DNA from: Pseudobacter ginsenosidimutans | GTDB taxonomy: Bacteria > Bacteroidota > Bacteroidia > Chitinophagales > Chitinophagaceae | Assembly: GCF_007970185.1 (NCBI RefSeq) | Contig: NZ_CP042431.1 | Location: forward strand, 6,493,342 to 6,557,341 | Direction: 5' to 3' | DNA: 64,000 nucleotides | Shown: one piece after another, positions 9,284-18,112 of the stretch | Numbering within the stretch: position 1 is the first letter of the stretch | Layout of the letters: every line of letters begins with the position of its first letter | Made by a program: the position numbers and the translations under genes | Notes under the pieces: generated by a model | The model's input: the letters and a program-made list of their open reading frames with translations, nothing else | What the model was told of the DNA's origin: nothing | Database searches by the model: none

Positions 9284-10336
9284 TTAGTCTTCTTCTTTGT
9301 TGAGTTCGTTTAGGCGTGGCCGTAATCTTGAACGTGATTTGTTGAAAGTGTGAACAACTTTCTCCACACCGCGGCGGGCTGCCTTCTGCTCCTCTTCGGG
9401 AAGCTGGATCATATGATGACAGGCATCACTGCAGGTACCCTGGTATTTTTCAGCGCAGGCAGGGCATTGAATGAAGAGAAGATGACAACCATCATTGGCG
9501 CAGTTCACATGAACGTCTGCCGGTTGTCCGCACTGATGGCATTTCGCAATCACGTCTTCGGTGATGCGCTCTCCCATCCTGTTATCGAACACGAAATTCT
9601 TTCCGATGAATTTACTTTCCAGTCCTTTTTCCCTGATCTGTTTGGCATAATTGATAATGCCTCCTTCCAGGTGGAACACATTGTCGAATCCGTTGTGCAG
9701 CATGTAGGCGCTGGCTTTCTCGCATCGGATACCGCCGGTGCAGTACATCACGATATTCTTTTCGCGCTGGTCTTTCAGCATGTCCACTGCCATCGGTAAT
9801 TGCTCACGGAAGGTGTCGCTGGGCACTTCCACAGCCGTTTCAAAATGGCCTACTTCAAATTCGTAGTGATTGCGCATGTCCACCACAATGGTATCGGGAT
9901 CCTGCAGCAGCTCGTTCATCCGTTCTGCGGTTACATATTTCCCTTTATTGCGCATATCGAAAGAGGGATCTTCGATCCCGTCCGCCACGATCTTCGGGCG
10001 TACTTTGATCTTCAGTACCCAGAAAGATTTTCCGTCGTCATCCACGGCTATATTCAATCGAATGCCATCCAGGCAGGGAATCGAATAGAGATAGGCCTGT
10101 AATGCCCCGTAATTGCCCGAAGGCACGCTGATCTGCGCATTGATGCCTTCATTGGCCACATAGATCCTTCCAAACACTTTCAGTGTATGCAATCCCTTAT
10201 ACAGCTCATCCCTGAACGTTTGCGGGTCCTCAATGGGAAAATAATGATAAAAAGAAATGGTGGTGCGGGGATCAGTTTCCTGATACAATAATTCTTTCAA
10301 CTCCTTCTGGGAGACGCGGTTGTGTAGTAATGCCAT
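9284..10336 (-). CDS. trhO: tRNA uridine(34) 5-hydroxylase, rhodanese family (TrhO/YceA)
   Basis: 350 residues, the usual length. An N-terminal acylphosphatase-like domain (about 20-115, with [13 protein letters not shown]) is followed by a rhodanese domain (about 130-225) whose active-site loop [11 protein letters not shown] carries the catalytic Cys199. A Cys/His-rich tail ([34 protein letters not shown]) probably binds zinc. TrhO hydroxylates U34 in tRNA with molecular oxygen on the way to modified wobble uridines. The gene is monocistronic, with a -7 box about 50 bp upstream and a tail-to-tail neighbour. Assignment is strong. Confidence 0.95.
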   Translation of the reverse strand: MALLHNRVSQKELKELLYQETDPRTTISFYHYFPIEDPQTFRDELYKGLHTLKVFGRIYVANEGINAQISVPSGNYGALQAYLYSIPCLDGIRLNIAVDDDGKSFWVLKIKVRPKIVADGIEDPSFDMRNKGKYVTAERMNELLQDPDTIVVDMRNHYEFEVGHFETAVEVPSDTFREQLPMAVDMLKDQREKNIVMYCTGGIRCEKASAYMLHNGFDNVFHLEGGIINYAKQIREKGLESKFIGKNFVFDNRMGERITEDVIAKCHQCGQPADVHVNCANDGCHLLFIQCPACAEKYQGTCSDACHHMIQLPEEEQKAARRGVEKVVHTFNKSRSRLRPRLNELNKEED

Positions 10337-10387
10337 CTAATAAAATTTTGTGACCGTTTGCCTGACAGTCAAAATTTTGAAACAGGG

Positions 10388-10395
10388 CAAAGATA
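10388..10395 (-). promoter_or_regulatory. -7 box (TATCTTTG) for trhO
   Basis: Exact TAnnTTTG match on the minus strand, 51 bp upstream of the trhO ATG. No clear -33 element is seen. Confidence 0.6.
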
Positions 10396-10542
10396 CGAAC
10401 TGTTATGAAAAGTTTTTTACTACATTCGTATCATCTGCCCCATTCCCCTTCTCCCCTGAATTGTTTTAACAGATCAAATCAACGCAACGGCAACACTACA
10501 TGATGAGCTTCATTCACGGATGAATGATAAAATCTATTCACT

Positions 10543-12255
10543 ATGAACATCCTGTCAATCACCAAAAGAATTGCAGGCAGGTTGCTGCGTATGGGAACTG
10601 ATGACCTGCAGGACCAGGAAATGGTCAAACGCATTACCATCGTCAATACCCTTTGCATCACGTTCAGTGTGGTGCTGATTGTTATGATCTGTATCCTGGC
10701 CATCCCAGGCGGTTGGGAAAAAGGCTTGCTGATCCCATTGTTCATCGAGTTATTACTTAACAATCTTGTGCTGGTTGCCAGTTACTACCGTCAATACTCA
10801 CTCGCTGCCATCTGGCTCTTTCTTTTGCAGTGCGGCGCCACCATGTATTTCGGTAACCTGCTGGGGAGCGAGGCGCAGCTTCAGTTTGCCATCATATACC
10901 AGATTGCCCTGGTATACCTTGTTTTTCCTACAAGGCTGGAACGCAGGTTTTGTATCGCCTGTACTTTCGTGGCGCTGATCTTTCTGGAACTGAATTACTA
11001 CTACCAGGTACCCGGACTTATCAGCATGAATCCGCAGACCGGACTACTGGTACACTCTGTGGTGATCCTGGCCGTACTCAGCGTTGTTCTGGTAGCCTGC
11101 AGACCTTTTGTCCAGAACAATGATCTTCATACTGCGTTTGTGAAGGCCGATCATTACAAGAAAGTATATCTCTACCAGGTAACCCACGATCTCAAAACAC
11201 CGTTGCATGTGATGACTGTTGCCGCCTCCCTGATCAAACAGGAATTAAGGAAACAACACCCCCCGCGAAAAGTGGAGGAACTGCTGGAACAGTTGCAGGC
11301 AGCAGGGATCAGCGCCAATACACTCGTGAATAACGTACTCACCATGGCAGAGATCGAAGCCGGAAAAATGGAAACACCTGAATCCGGCAGCTTCATCGTG
11401 CGCGATTTCTTCACCAATATCGTGCATGTGCATAAGGTGATTGCAGGCACGCGCAATATCAAACTGAAGCTCAGTATAGATCAAACGCTCCCGGAGTTCA
11501 TCATCAGCGATTCCCTGAAGCTGAACCAGGTAACCACCAATATCCTTTCTAACGCCATACGCTATGCGTACAGGAACAGTACCGTGGAAATGGAAGTGTT
11601 TGAACAGGATGAACAACTGGTGATCAGGATCGGCAACCAGGGACAGGGCATTGCACCGGAACTGCTGCAACACCTTTTCAATCCTTTCGTTACCGGCAGC
11701 AGCAGGCACCGGAGCGGCACCGGGCTGGGGTTGTATATCGTGAAGACGAAAGTTATTTCGATGGGCGGCCATATCAGCGTGAACAGTGAAGCCGGAGGAC
11801 TAACCAGTTTTACTGTGATGCTGCCATTGCAGCCTGGCGTTGCGGAAGAAGAAATAAAAACATTGGATTGCCATATACCTCCTGCTCATCATGCCCATGT
11901 ATTGCTGGCCGGCCCATTGCAACAGCCACATGGATTACAGAGCCTGCCGGAAACGATGGGATGCCGCGTCAGTCGCGCTTCCGACGATAATGAAGTACTG
12001 GCCATCGTTTCCAATGACCTGCCTGATGTGATCATCATGGATGGTCAGCTGCCGGGCTTCAATGTAATGGAATTATTGAAACGGCTAAAACGAAATGCCT
12101 TGCTGAAAGCAATCCCAGTATTGGTAACTTCGGTGCCGGACAAATCATGCAAACAGAATAACCTGCTGGAGGCAGGTGCAGATGGCATTATCGGTAATCA
12201 GTTCAATTACCGGCAACTCTATAAACTGCTTTCGCCTTTTGTGCGGGCAACATAA
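10543..12255 (+). CDS. Hybrid sensor histidine kinase with a degenerate C-terminal receiver
   Basis: 570 residues. About six membrane helices (residues 30-190) precede a HisKA domain with the phospho-acceptor in HDLKTPLHV (His215), then HATPase_c motifs NILSNAIRYA, GNQGQGIAPE and GTGLGLYIVK. The C-terminal 115 residues fold like a receiver and retain the acceptor Asp500 (VIIMDGQLPG). However, the acidic pair of strand 1 is replaced (VLLAGPLQ where VLLVDDD is usual) and the conserved Lys is Asn (IIGNQF). Phosphotransfer to this receiver is therefore doubtful. There is no extracellular sensor loop of note, so sensing is likely within the membrane. No response regulator is adjacent, making it an orphan. 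Confidence 0.88.
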   Translation: MNILSITKRIAGRLLRMGTDDLQDQEMVKRITIVNTLCITFSVVLIVMICILAIPGGWEKGLLIPLFIELLLNNLVLVASYYRQYSLAAIWLFLLQCGATMYFGNLLGSEAQLQFAIIYQIALVYLVFPTRLERRFCIACTFVALIFLELNYYYQVPGLISMNPQTGLLVHSVVILAVLSVVLVACRPFVQNNDLHTAFVKADHYKKVYLYQVTHDLKTPLHVMTVAASLIKQELRKQHPPRKVEELLEQLQAAGISANTLVNNVLTMAEIEAGKMETPESGSFIVRDFFTNIVHVHKVIAGTRNIKLKLSIDQTLPEFIISDSLKLNQVTTNILSNAIRYAYRNSTVEMEVFEQDEQLVIRIGNQGQGIAPELLQHLFNPFVTGSSRHRSGTGLGLYIVKTKVISMGGHISVNSEAGGLTSFTVMLPLQPGVAEEEIKTLDCHIPPAHHAHVLLAGPLQQPHGLQSLPETMGCRVSRASDDNEVLAIVSNDLPDVIIMDGQLPGFNVMELLKRLKRNALLKAIPVLVTSVPDKSCKQNNLLEAGADGIIGNQFNYRQLYKLLSPFVRAT

Positions 12256-12288
12256 CGTTTCACTGCAATTCTGAATTACATTATTTCA

Positions 12289-12642
12289 TTATTCCCCGAC
12301 AGGCCTTTTACGGATATAGCTTCCCGTAAGTGCAGCAAAACCTGCCACCAGTCCACCTACCAGGGCTGTTACCAGTATGAGCAGGAAAGATGATCCGCCC
12401 AATGGAAAGATCTCAGCCAGTTTGGTGGACAGCACATGCTGGTTCTTTGCATCGATGCCTAACGCCAGTCCACCCCATAAAAGGAAGAGGGCAAGAAAAC
12501 CAGTAAGCCAGGATCTGAATGGTGACTGATGGATGCATAAAGCCACTACCAGTGCGGCCGGTGCGATGGTCCACCAGGGCAGGAATAGCCCTGCCACAAA
12601 ACTCAGCAATGCGGTGATCAGAATGGAGATAAAGAGTTTCAT
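12289..12642 (-). CDS. Small four-helix membrane protein of unknown function
   Basis: 117 residues with four predicted membrane segments (MKLFISILITALLSFVAGLF; APAALVVALCI; WLTGFLALFLLWGGLALGI; FLLILVTALVGGLVAGFAAL). A basic tail (YIRKRPVGE) is presumably cytosolic. I do not recognise a named family. It begins 12 bp after the stop of the penicillin-acylase gene and is very likely translated from the same transcript, which suggests a membrane role connected with the exported acylase. That link rests on position only. Confidence 0.75.
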   Translation of the reverse strand: MKLFISILITALLSFVAGLFLPWWTIAPAALVVALCIHQSPFRSWLTGFLALFLLWGGLALGIDAKNQHVLSTKLAEIFPLGGSSFLLILVTALVGGLVAGFAALTGSYIRKRPVGE

Positions 12643-12654
12643 ACGCTGAGTGAA

Positions 12655-15114
12655 TTATTTTTGAAAAGTCATTTTGTGTTTAACCTGCTTGCTTTTGGCT
12701 TCTTCTGCAGTCATTATCCAGAGAGGCTGATAAGCGCCCTTTGCCCAATCGTCCACCATATTATCATAGTATTTACTACCGGGATTGCCGCTCTGTCCGC
12801 CGGGATAGATGCCATAGGCTTCTGTTTTCTCCCTGAGATGCACTACCATTCTCCAGCTCGGTCCATGGAACTGTTTGGTGGCGTTGATGATATCCGCGCC
12901 GCCGCCTGTTGTCAAATGGAAACGGCTCAGTGGTCCCAGGCGCAGCAGGTGCCTGATGCCTGAATCCTTGTATTTGCTCCATTCCAGTTTTCCATTTTTT
13001 TCAATTTTGGAGAGTTGTGGCACTGCTTTCTTGAAAGCGGCTGTTACTACATCGCGAATAGTTTCCACCTGCTGAGTGATAATATTATCGGCAAACGGGA
13101 AGGCCGTGTCTTTCAGCATGCCTTCCAGCATTGTATAACGCTCAGGAAAAATGTAAGGTTTGGGGACGGCGGCAAATTCATCGCTCCACACTTCTGCTTC
13201 CAGCAATTCCATCCAGTGATTGAAGATGGATGGAGCTTTTTCTTTTGGATCATTGCGCAGGTTCCAGTTACGTACCAGGTTGAGACAGGTCAGCTCCTCT
13301 CCGATCAGGCTTTCTTCGTCGATATTCTTCAGCAGCAGTGGCATGGCCATTTCAGCCATCACATTGTAATTCTCTGTTTGCAATTCTTTCATCTGGTCTA
13401 CCGTAATGCCGCTCATTTCGCGGAGATAACGGTTGATCAGCAATCCGCGGTAGAGATTGTAACTGCCACCGAGATACCAGGGATAGGTGGAATCGGCAGG
13501 AAGCTGGTTGGCGCTGCTTACGAAGCCGCGTTCGGGCACCATCCCGGAGATCAGCATATGCGGGTTCTGGTCCTGCGGGATCATGGATTGCCAGCGATAA
13601 GTGCTGTCATCTCCCGGCATAACAAAGTCACCCTGGCGCTTCCATTTATCAGGAAATTCACCCTGCTGCCAGATAGCGATATCATTGTTCTTGGCAGCGA
13701 ACACGAAGTTCTGGCCAGGACAGCTGAAGTTCTTGATGGCTGCGAGATATTCATCGTAGTTGGTAGCGCGGTTGAGCAGGCAGAATGTTTTGAGCTCATT
13801 GGAACCGTCGTGTGCTTTCCATCTTACAGCTAGATTCACTTCGCCTGATGTGCGATGTGCTCCGGTGAAGCTGGCATCATACTGCACAGGTCCCCAGGTG
13901 GTGTAAGCCAGGGTATCCCTGAAATCCGGTCCATCTTTCACTTTGAAAACTTCAACATCTATCAGGGAGCTTTTCCAGGTGCTGTCGAACCAGTATTGCT
14001 GTTTGGATGCGTCTCTGAATTGAACGGTATAATAATCTTTCACATCTCGGCTGCTGTTGGTAACGCCCCAGGCAATCTGGTCCGTGAAGCCGATGATGAT
14101 AGCCGGTGCACCGGGGAAGCTCACGCCATAAGCATTGCTTTGTGGCGTATGCAATTGCATTTCAAACCAGAGCGAAGGCAGATTGAGGCCCAGGTGGGGA
14201 TCGCTGCAGAGAATGGGAAAACCGCTGGCAGTCTTGCTGCCGTTGACTGCCCAGTTATTGCTGCCATTGTCTTTATCAGGTTTGTTCAGCGGCTGCACGG
14301 GTGCAGGCGCTTTCCAGTTGAAGTAAGCGGAATCTGCACCCAGAGGTTGAACAGAATGCACGAAAGGTGTTTGGAAATGCGTGCCTTTCGGAATGATGGG
14401 ATCGAGCGAATCCGGTTGAACAGGATAAAGTTTATCGAAAATATTTTTCGGGAAAACAGATTTGGCGTTGGTGTATTCGATATCATTTTCATCTCCCGAC
14501 AGATCGTAGCTCATGTATTTCAGGAAGAGGGCTGTTTTGAGATTGCTCCATTTTTCGGGAGTGTAGTTGAGCAGCCTGTATTCCAGTGGCAGTTCGGAGT
14601 AGGTGCAGTTTTCCACGAAAGCGTTCACACCAGCTGTATAGGCGTCCAGCACTTCTTTGGTGCTTTCGTCGCTTTCCATTTCCTTCAGGGAGTTCTTTGC
14701 ACCGAAAACCATTCCGATACGGCGCATATTGCGATCATTGTTCAGGATAGCGGAATCCGGGCCAACGCCGAGGATCTCGCTGAGGCGGCCTGCAGCGGCA
14801 TGTGTCTGGAATTCCATTTGCCAGAGACGGAATTTTGCATGCAGGTATCCCTGAACGAAATAGAGATCATGATCGTTCTGTGCAAACACATGGGGAACCA
14901 TGCGATCGTCCAGATACACATTCACTTTTTCTTTCAGTGCAGGAAAATTCAGATCGATGGAAAAAGATTGATCGGCAGGTTCAGCATTTTGCCAGCAGCC
15001 GTGCTGGGGGCTGAGGAAACTTCCCAATGGCGGCACAGGGCCCCATGGTCTGTTCAATGCAACGATCAATCCTATCGTAATAACGCCGGATACCAGCAAG
15101 GGAACAAGTCGCAT
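12655..15114 (-). CDS. Penicillin acylase family Ntn-hydrolase
   Basis: 819 residues. The N-terminus is a signal or anchor (MRLVPLLVSGVITIGLIVAL). The alpha chain is followed by the autocleavage site NG-SNNWAVNG, with Ser285 as the N-terminal nucleophile of the beta chain, and then SKTASGFPILCSDPHLGL, the family signature (PF01804). The usual penicillin acylases have a short spacer peptide before this Ser. The natural substrate may be an N-acyl homoserine lactone, another N-acyl amide or a beta-lactam; sequence alone does not decide. It probably acts in the periplasm. The gene is first of a two-gene unit with the small membrane protein at 12289-12642. Confidence 0.92.
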   Translation of the reverse strand: MRLVPLLVSGVITIGLIVALNRPWGPVPPLGSFLSPQHGCWQNAEPADQSFSIDLNFPALKEKVNVYLDDRMVPHVFAQNDHDLYFVQGYLHAKFRLWQMEFQTHAAAGRLSEILGVGPDSAILNNDRNMRRIGMVFGAKNSLKEMESDESTKEVLDAYTAGVNAFVENCTYSELPLEYRLLNYTPEKWSNLKTALFLKYMSYDLSGDENDIEYTNAKSVFPKNIFDKLYPVQPDSLDPIIPKGTHFQTPFVHSVQPLGADSAYFNWKAPAPVQPLNKPDKDNGSNNWAVNGSKTASGFPILCSDPHLGLNLPSLWFEMQLHTPQSNAYGVSFPGAPAIIIGFTDQIAWGVTNSSRDVKDYYTVQFRDASKQQYWFDSTWKSSLIDVEVFKVKDGPDFRDTLAYTTWGPVQYDASFTGAHRTSGEVNLAVRWKAHDGSNELKTFCLLNRATNYDEYLAAIKNFSCPGQNFVFAAKNNDIAIWQQGEFPDKWKRQGDFVMPGDDSTYRWQSMIPQDQNPHMLISGMVPERGFVSSANQLPADSTYPWYLGGSYNLYRGLLINRYLREMSGITVDQMKELQTENYNVMAEMAMPLLLKNIDEESLIGEELTCLNLVRNWNLRNDPKEKAPSIFNHWMELLEAEVWSDEFAAVPKPYIFPERYTMLEGMLKDTAFPFADNIITQQVETIRDVVTAAFKKAVPQLSKIEKNGKLEWSKYKDSGIRHLLRLGPLSRFHLTTGGGADIINATKQFHGPSWRMVVHLREKTEAYGIYPGGQSGNPGSKYYDNMVDDWAKGAYQPLWIMTAEEAKSKQVKHKMTFQK

Positions 15115-15249
15115 AAACTCGGAAGGGTTTAAAGAATCGGATAAAAGTAATCAATTTTTTGGTAGTTGTTCTCTCCATCATCACTATCCGAATTTTATAC
15201 ACATATTAAATATAATGTATTTGCGTGAGAATGCGACTATGGCACTCTG

Positions 15250-16341
15250 TTAATCAAAATGACTTATCAGTTTCTTTACTTCAGTCTCTGTATTGAAAGC
15301 ATGCAGCACGATCCTCAGCCTTTCCCCGCCTTTGGGAACTGTGGGGTATAAGATCGGGCGGACATCCATACCCGCATCCTGGAGTTTGCCCGCAATGGAT
15401 TTCACGGCTTCATTACCCGGGATCACCACTACCTGGATGGGAGTTGAAGACAACAGTTTCTCAAAAGGCAGTATTGCTTCCTGGAACATTTTGATCATGG
15501 ATGCCAGCAGGATGCGTTCTTTTTTCATCTGGGGAAAAAGCGCATAAGCATCTCTGATAGCACGCACACTCGCCTGCGGCAGGGCTGTTGTATAAATGAA
15601 CGAACGGGAAAAATTGATTAGATAATCGCGCAGCAAGCGGCTGCCCAGCACTACAGCGCCATGACAACCCACTGCCTTTCCGAAAGTGACCACCCTTGCA
15701 AAAATGCGTTGCTGCAATTGCAGGTGCTGCACCAGTCCTTCCCCCCGCTCTCCTATCACGCCGGTGGCATGGGCTTCATCAACGATCAGATGAGCATTGT
15801 ATTTTTCGCAAAGGGTTGTCATTTCCTCCAGCGGCGCCTGGTCTCCATCCATCGAGAATACAGATTCCGTTACCACGAAAATATTGCCGGTAGCCGACTG
15901 TAATTTTTTTTCCAGTTCAGCCAGATCATTATGACGAAAAGAAAAAGACTGTGCGAAACTGAGCCGGATGCCATCGCGGATACTGGCATGGCTGAGGTAA
16001 TCGTAAATGATGGTATCTCCGCGTTGCGGCACGGCACTCAGCAATCCCAGATTGGCATCGTAACCTGAATTGTAGAGCAGCGCTGCTTCAGACTGATGGA
16101 AGCCGGCCAGTTGCTGTTCCGTACTTTCCGTCAGTGCATCATTGCCGGCCAGCAGGCGGGAACCGCCGGAGCCGTGTTTCAGCCAGTGCGCTTCGGAAGT
16201 TTCCAGCAATCCGTAATGAATGATGCCGAGATAATCATTGGAGCAGAAATCCGTTTTGCCCGTGGGCAATTTCAATGTGCGGAAAGCCTGCTGGTCTCTC
16301 CGCTCCTGCAATTTTTTTTCGAGGAAGTTTTCCTGGCGCAT
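15250..16341 (-). CDS. bioF: 8-amino-7-oxononanoate synthase-like PLP enzyme (alpha-oxoamine synthase)
   Basis: 363 residues from the ATG at 16341; an open frame extends 28 codons further but the -7 box lies inside it, which fixes the start. Motifs are FCSNDYLGI near the N-terminus, SVFSMDGDQAPLEEM, VDEAHATGVIGERGEG and the PLP lysine K222 in VVTFGKAVGCHGA. The enzyme condenses an acyl-CoA or acyl-ACP with an amino acid; in BioF these are pimeloyl thioester and alanine, the first step of biotin ring formation. No other biotin genes are adjacent, so 2-amino-3-ketobutyrate CoA ligase remains an alternative, although the length and motifs favour BioF. It is divergent from miaE. Confidence 0.85.
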   Translation of the reverse strand: MRQENFLEKKLQERRDQQAFRTLKLPTGKTDFCSNDYLGIIHYGLLETSEAHWLKHGSGGSRLLAGNDALTESTEQQLAGFHQSEAALLYNSGYDANLGLLSAVPQRGDTIIYDYLSHASIRDGIRLSFAQSFSFRHNDLAELEKKLQSATGNIFVVTESVFSMDGDQAPLEEMTTLCEKYNAHLIVDEAHATGVIGERGEGLVQHLQLQQRIFARVVTFGKAVGCHGAVVLGSRLLRDYLINFSRSFIYTTALPQASVRAIRDAYALFPQMKKERILLASMIKMFQEAILPFEKLLSSTPIQVVVIPGNEAVKSIAGKLQDAGMDVRPILYPTVPKGGERLRIVLHAFNTETEVKKLISHFD

Positions 16342-16345
16342 GCAA

Positions 16346-16353
16346 CAAAGGTA
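16346..16353 (-). promoter_or_regulatory. -7 box (TACCTTTG) 4 bp before the bioF start
   Basis: Exact TAnnTTTG on the minus strand with only 4 bp to the ATG. Since transcription starts about 3 bp after this box in Bacteroidota, the mRNA would begin at or next to the start codon. Confidence 0.65.
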
Positions 16354-16435
16354 TAGGGTGCAGGCAATCGGAAGCCTCCCGGCGAGTGATTTTTGTTTGG
16401 CCACTGCCAGTCTCTGCTGTTTCAACCATCTGTCC

Positions 16436-16443
16436 TACCTTTG
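16436..16443 (+). promoter_or_regulatory. -7 box (TACCTTTG) 4 bp before the miaE start
   Basis: The same octamer and the same 4-bp spacing to the ATG as for the divergent bioF. It predicts a leaderless miaE transcript. Confidence 0.65.
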
Positions 16444-16447
16444 CATC

Positions 16448-17059
16448 ATGAGTACGCCGCTTACAGATACCAAGAATATCCTGGGCCTCCAGTTGCCCAC
16501 CGATCCACGTTGGGTGGACCTGGCCGGTATGAGCCTGGAAGAGATCCTCACAGACCACGCCTGGTGCGAACAGAAAGCAGCCACCAGCTGCATTTCCCTG
16601 ATCCAGCGTTACAGTGAAAAAGACAAACTCGTACGGGAATTGAGCCCGATCGTTACAGAAGAATGGGGACATTTCCGCCTGGTGATCGCAGAGCTCGATA
16701 AGCGCAAACTCCGCCTCGGCAAGCAACGAAAAGACGAATACGTGAACGCACTGATGGTGTTCCAGAATAAAGGAGGACACCAGGAAGATGTATTGCTCGA
16801 CAGGCTCCTCATCTTCGCCCTCATCGAAGCCCGCAGTTGCGAGCGCTTCAAAAGACTGAGCGAAGGCCTGGACGATGAATACCTCCGCAATTTCTATCGC
16901 CGCTTCATGGAAAGCGAAGCCGGCCATTACCGCCTGTTCATTGAACTTGCAGATACTTACCTGAATAAAGATAAAGTGAGAAAACGCTGGGAAGAATGGC
17001 TGGCCTATGAAGCAGACCTGATGCAGCGTCTCGAAGTACGCGGCGACAGGATGCACTAA
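16448..17059 (+). CDS. miaE: tRNA-(ms2io6A)-hydroxylase MiaE
   Basis: 203 residues, with the start at 16448 set by the -7 box just upstream and the first conserved block LQLPTDPRWVDLAG. Diiron ligands of the ferritin-like four-helix bundle are visible: Glu in DHAWCEQKAA, ExxH in EEWGHF, Glu in IEARSCERF and ExxH in ESEAGHYR. MiaE hydroxylates the isopentenyl side chain of ms2i6A37 in tRNA using oxygen. Its stop codon interlocks with that of the convergent kinase gene: the bases CTAA at 17056-17059 serve both strands. Assignment is strong. Confidence 0.93.
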   Translation: MSTPLTDTKNILGLQLPTDPRWVDLAGMSLEEILTDHAWCEQKAATSCISLIQRYSEKDKLVRELSPIVTEEWGHFRLVIAELDKRKLRLGKQRKDEYVNALMVFQNKGGHQEDVLLDRLLIFALIEARSCERFKRLSEGLDDEYLRNFYRRFMESEAGHYRLFIELADTYLNKDKVRKRWEEWLAYEADLMQRLEVRGDRMH

Positions 17060-18108
17060 TCAACTGTTACGGGAACATATTCTTCCAGTTTCTCCAGCAG
17101 CAATAACTGGTTCAGCGCCCGGTTCAGATTCTGTTCCGGGTAACTTATCTGGTAGTACACATCGTTATTGAGATGATCGGTAATGAATCGAAGGCTTTGC
17201 ATGTACACCATCAGCAGCCCTGCTTTATGTAGATGTTTCAATTCTTCAGATGTCAGCTGGTCTCCCATCCCGCTGCTATAACCTTCCACGATGGCATCAT
17301 AAAAATCCGGCCTGATGGCGATCGCTTCCCAGTCTGTACTGTTCTCGTCAACCGAGCAGGCCATGCTGCGGATCATATCGCCGAGATCGGAGAAGTAGAG
17401 GCCCGGCATCACTGTATCAAGGTCAACCGGACAAATGGCCTTGTGTGTGTTTACATCCAGGAGGATATTGCTGAGTTTGCAATCGTGGTGCATCACTCTT
17501 TGCAGGAAGAGGTCCGGCCTGCGCCCCACTTCATTATAGAATTCCACCAGGTGATGGCGTTGCCTTAGCTCTGCGATAACATGTGTGGCTGTGAGTAATC
17601 GCTGTTGCGTTGCCGTTAGTACAGCCCTTTCGAACTGCTCATAACGCATAGCCAGATCATGGAAACGCGGGATCACGGGACGGAGCAGGTTCAGTTCCAC
17701 AGATGCCAGTGCGCTGGTGAAATTAGCGAAGCAGTTGGCGGTAAGCCTTGCTGCTGCAGCATCTTTGGGCACCAGCGCTGTATAGGAGCCCTCCACAAAA
17801 TGTATGGCGCGCCAGAACTGATTATACTTATCGATCCAGTACAGTTTTCCATCTTTTGCTGGAATGATGGGAGGAATGGTGATGCCTTCCTTTCCATGCA
17901 CCGCCTCGTACACGAGCTGGTAATTATGAATGATATCTTCCGGATGATGGAACATGGTCTGGTTGATGCATTGCAGCACCACCTGCTCTCCCTGTTCATC
18001 GTAAGAAGCCTTGTAGGTGTGGTGTATCAGACCGCCTTTCAAAACTTGTATCACAGGCTTGCCCTTGCCGAACTGAAGGGCAGCCTCCTTCGCCTGCATA
18101 TTTTCCAT
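17056..18108 (-). CDS. Phosphotransferase of the aminoglycoside-kinase/NahK-like fold, probable sugar kinase
   Basis: 350 residues. The N-lobe has GGLIHHTYKA and VVLQCINQTMF (ATP-lobe lysine replaced by the LQ/IN pattern seen in NahK-like kinases). The catalytic loop is HHDCKLSNILLD and the metal-binding motif PVDLDTVMPG. These fit the APH/choline kinase superfamily and look closest to N-acetylhexosamine 1-kinase. The gene starts 4 bp after the GH109-type gene, so the two are certainly co-transcribed. The likely role is phosphorylation of the GalNAc or GlcNAc released by that enzyme, giving the 1-phosphate. Fold is certain; substrate is inferred from context. Confidence 0.85.
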   Translation of the reverse strand: MENMQAKEAALQFGKGKPVIQVLKGGLIHHTYKASYDEQGEQVVLQCINQTMFHHPEDIIHNYQLVYEAVHGKEGITIPPIIPAKDGKLYWIDKYNQFWRAIHFVEGSYTALVPKDAAAARLTANCFANFTSALASVELNLLRPVIPRFHDLAMRYEQFERAVLTATQQRLLTATHVIAELRQRHHLVEFYNEVGRRPDLFLQRVMHHDCKLSNILLDVNTHKAICPVDLDTVMPGLYFSDLGDMIRSMACSVDENSTDWEAIAIRPDFYDAIVEGYSSGMGDQLTSEELKHLHKAGLLMVYMQSLRFITDHLNNDVYYQISYPEQNLNRALNQLLLLEKLEEYVPVTVD

Positions 18109-18112
18109 CAGA

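Noticed and set aside
13855-15132. Long open frame (425 codons) on the plus strand
   Set aside because: It is antisense to the penicillin acylase gene, whose motifs are unmistakable; residues are random in character.
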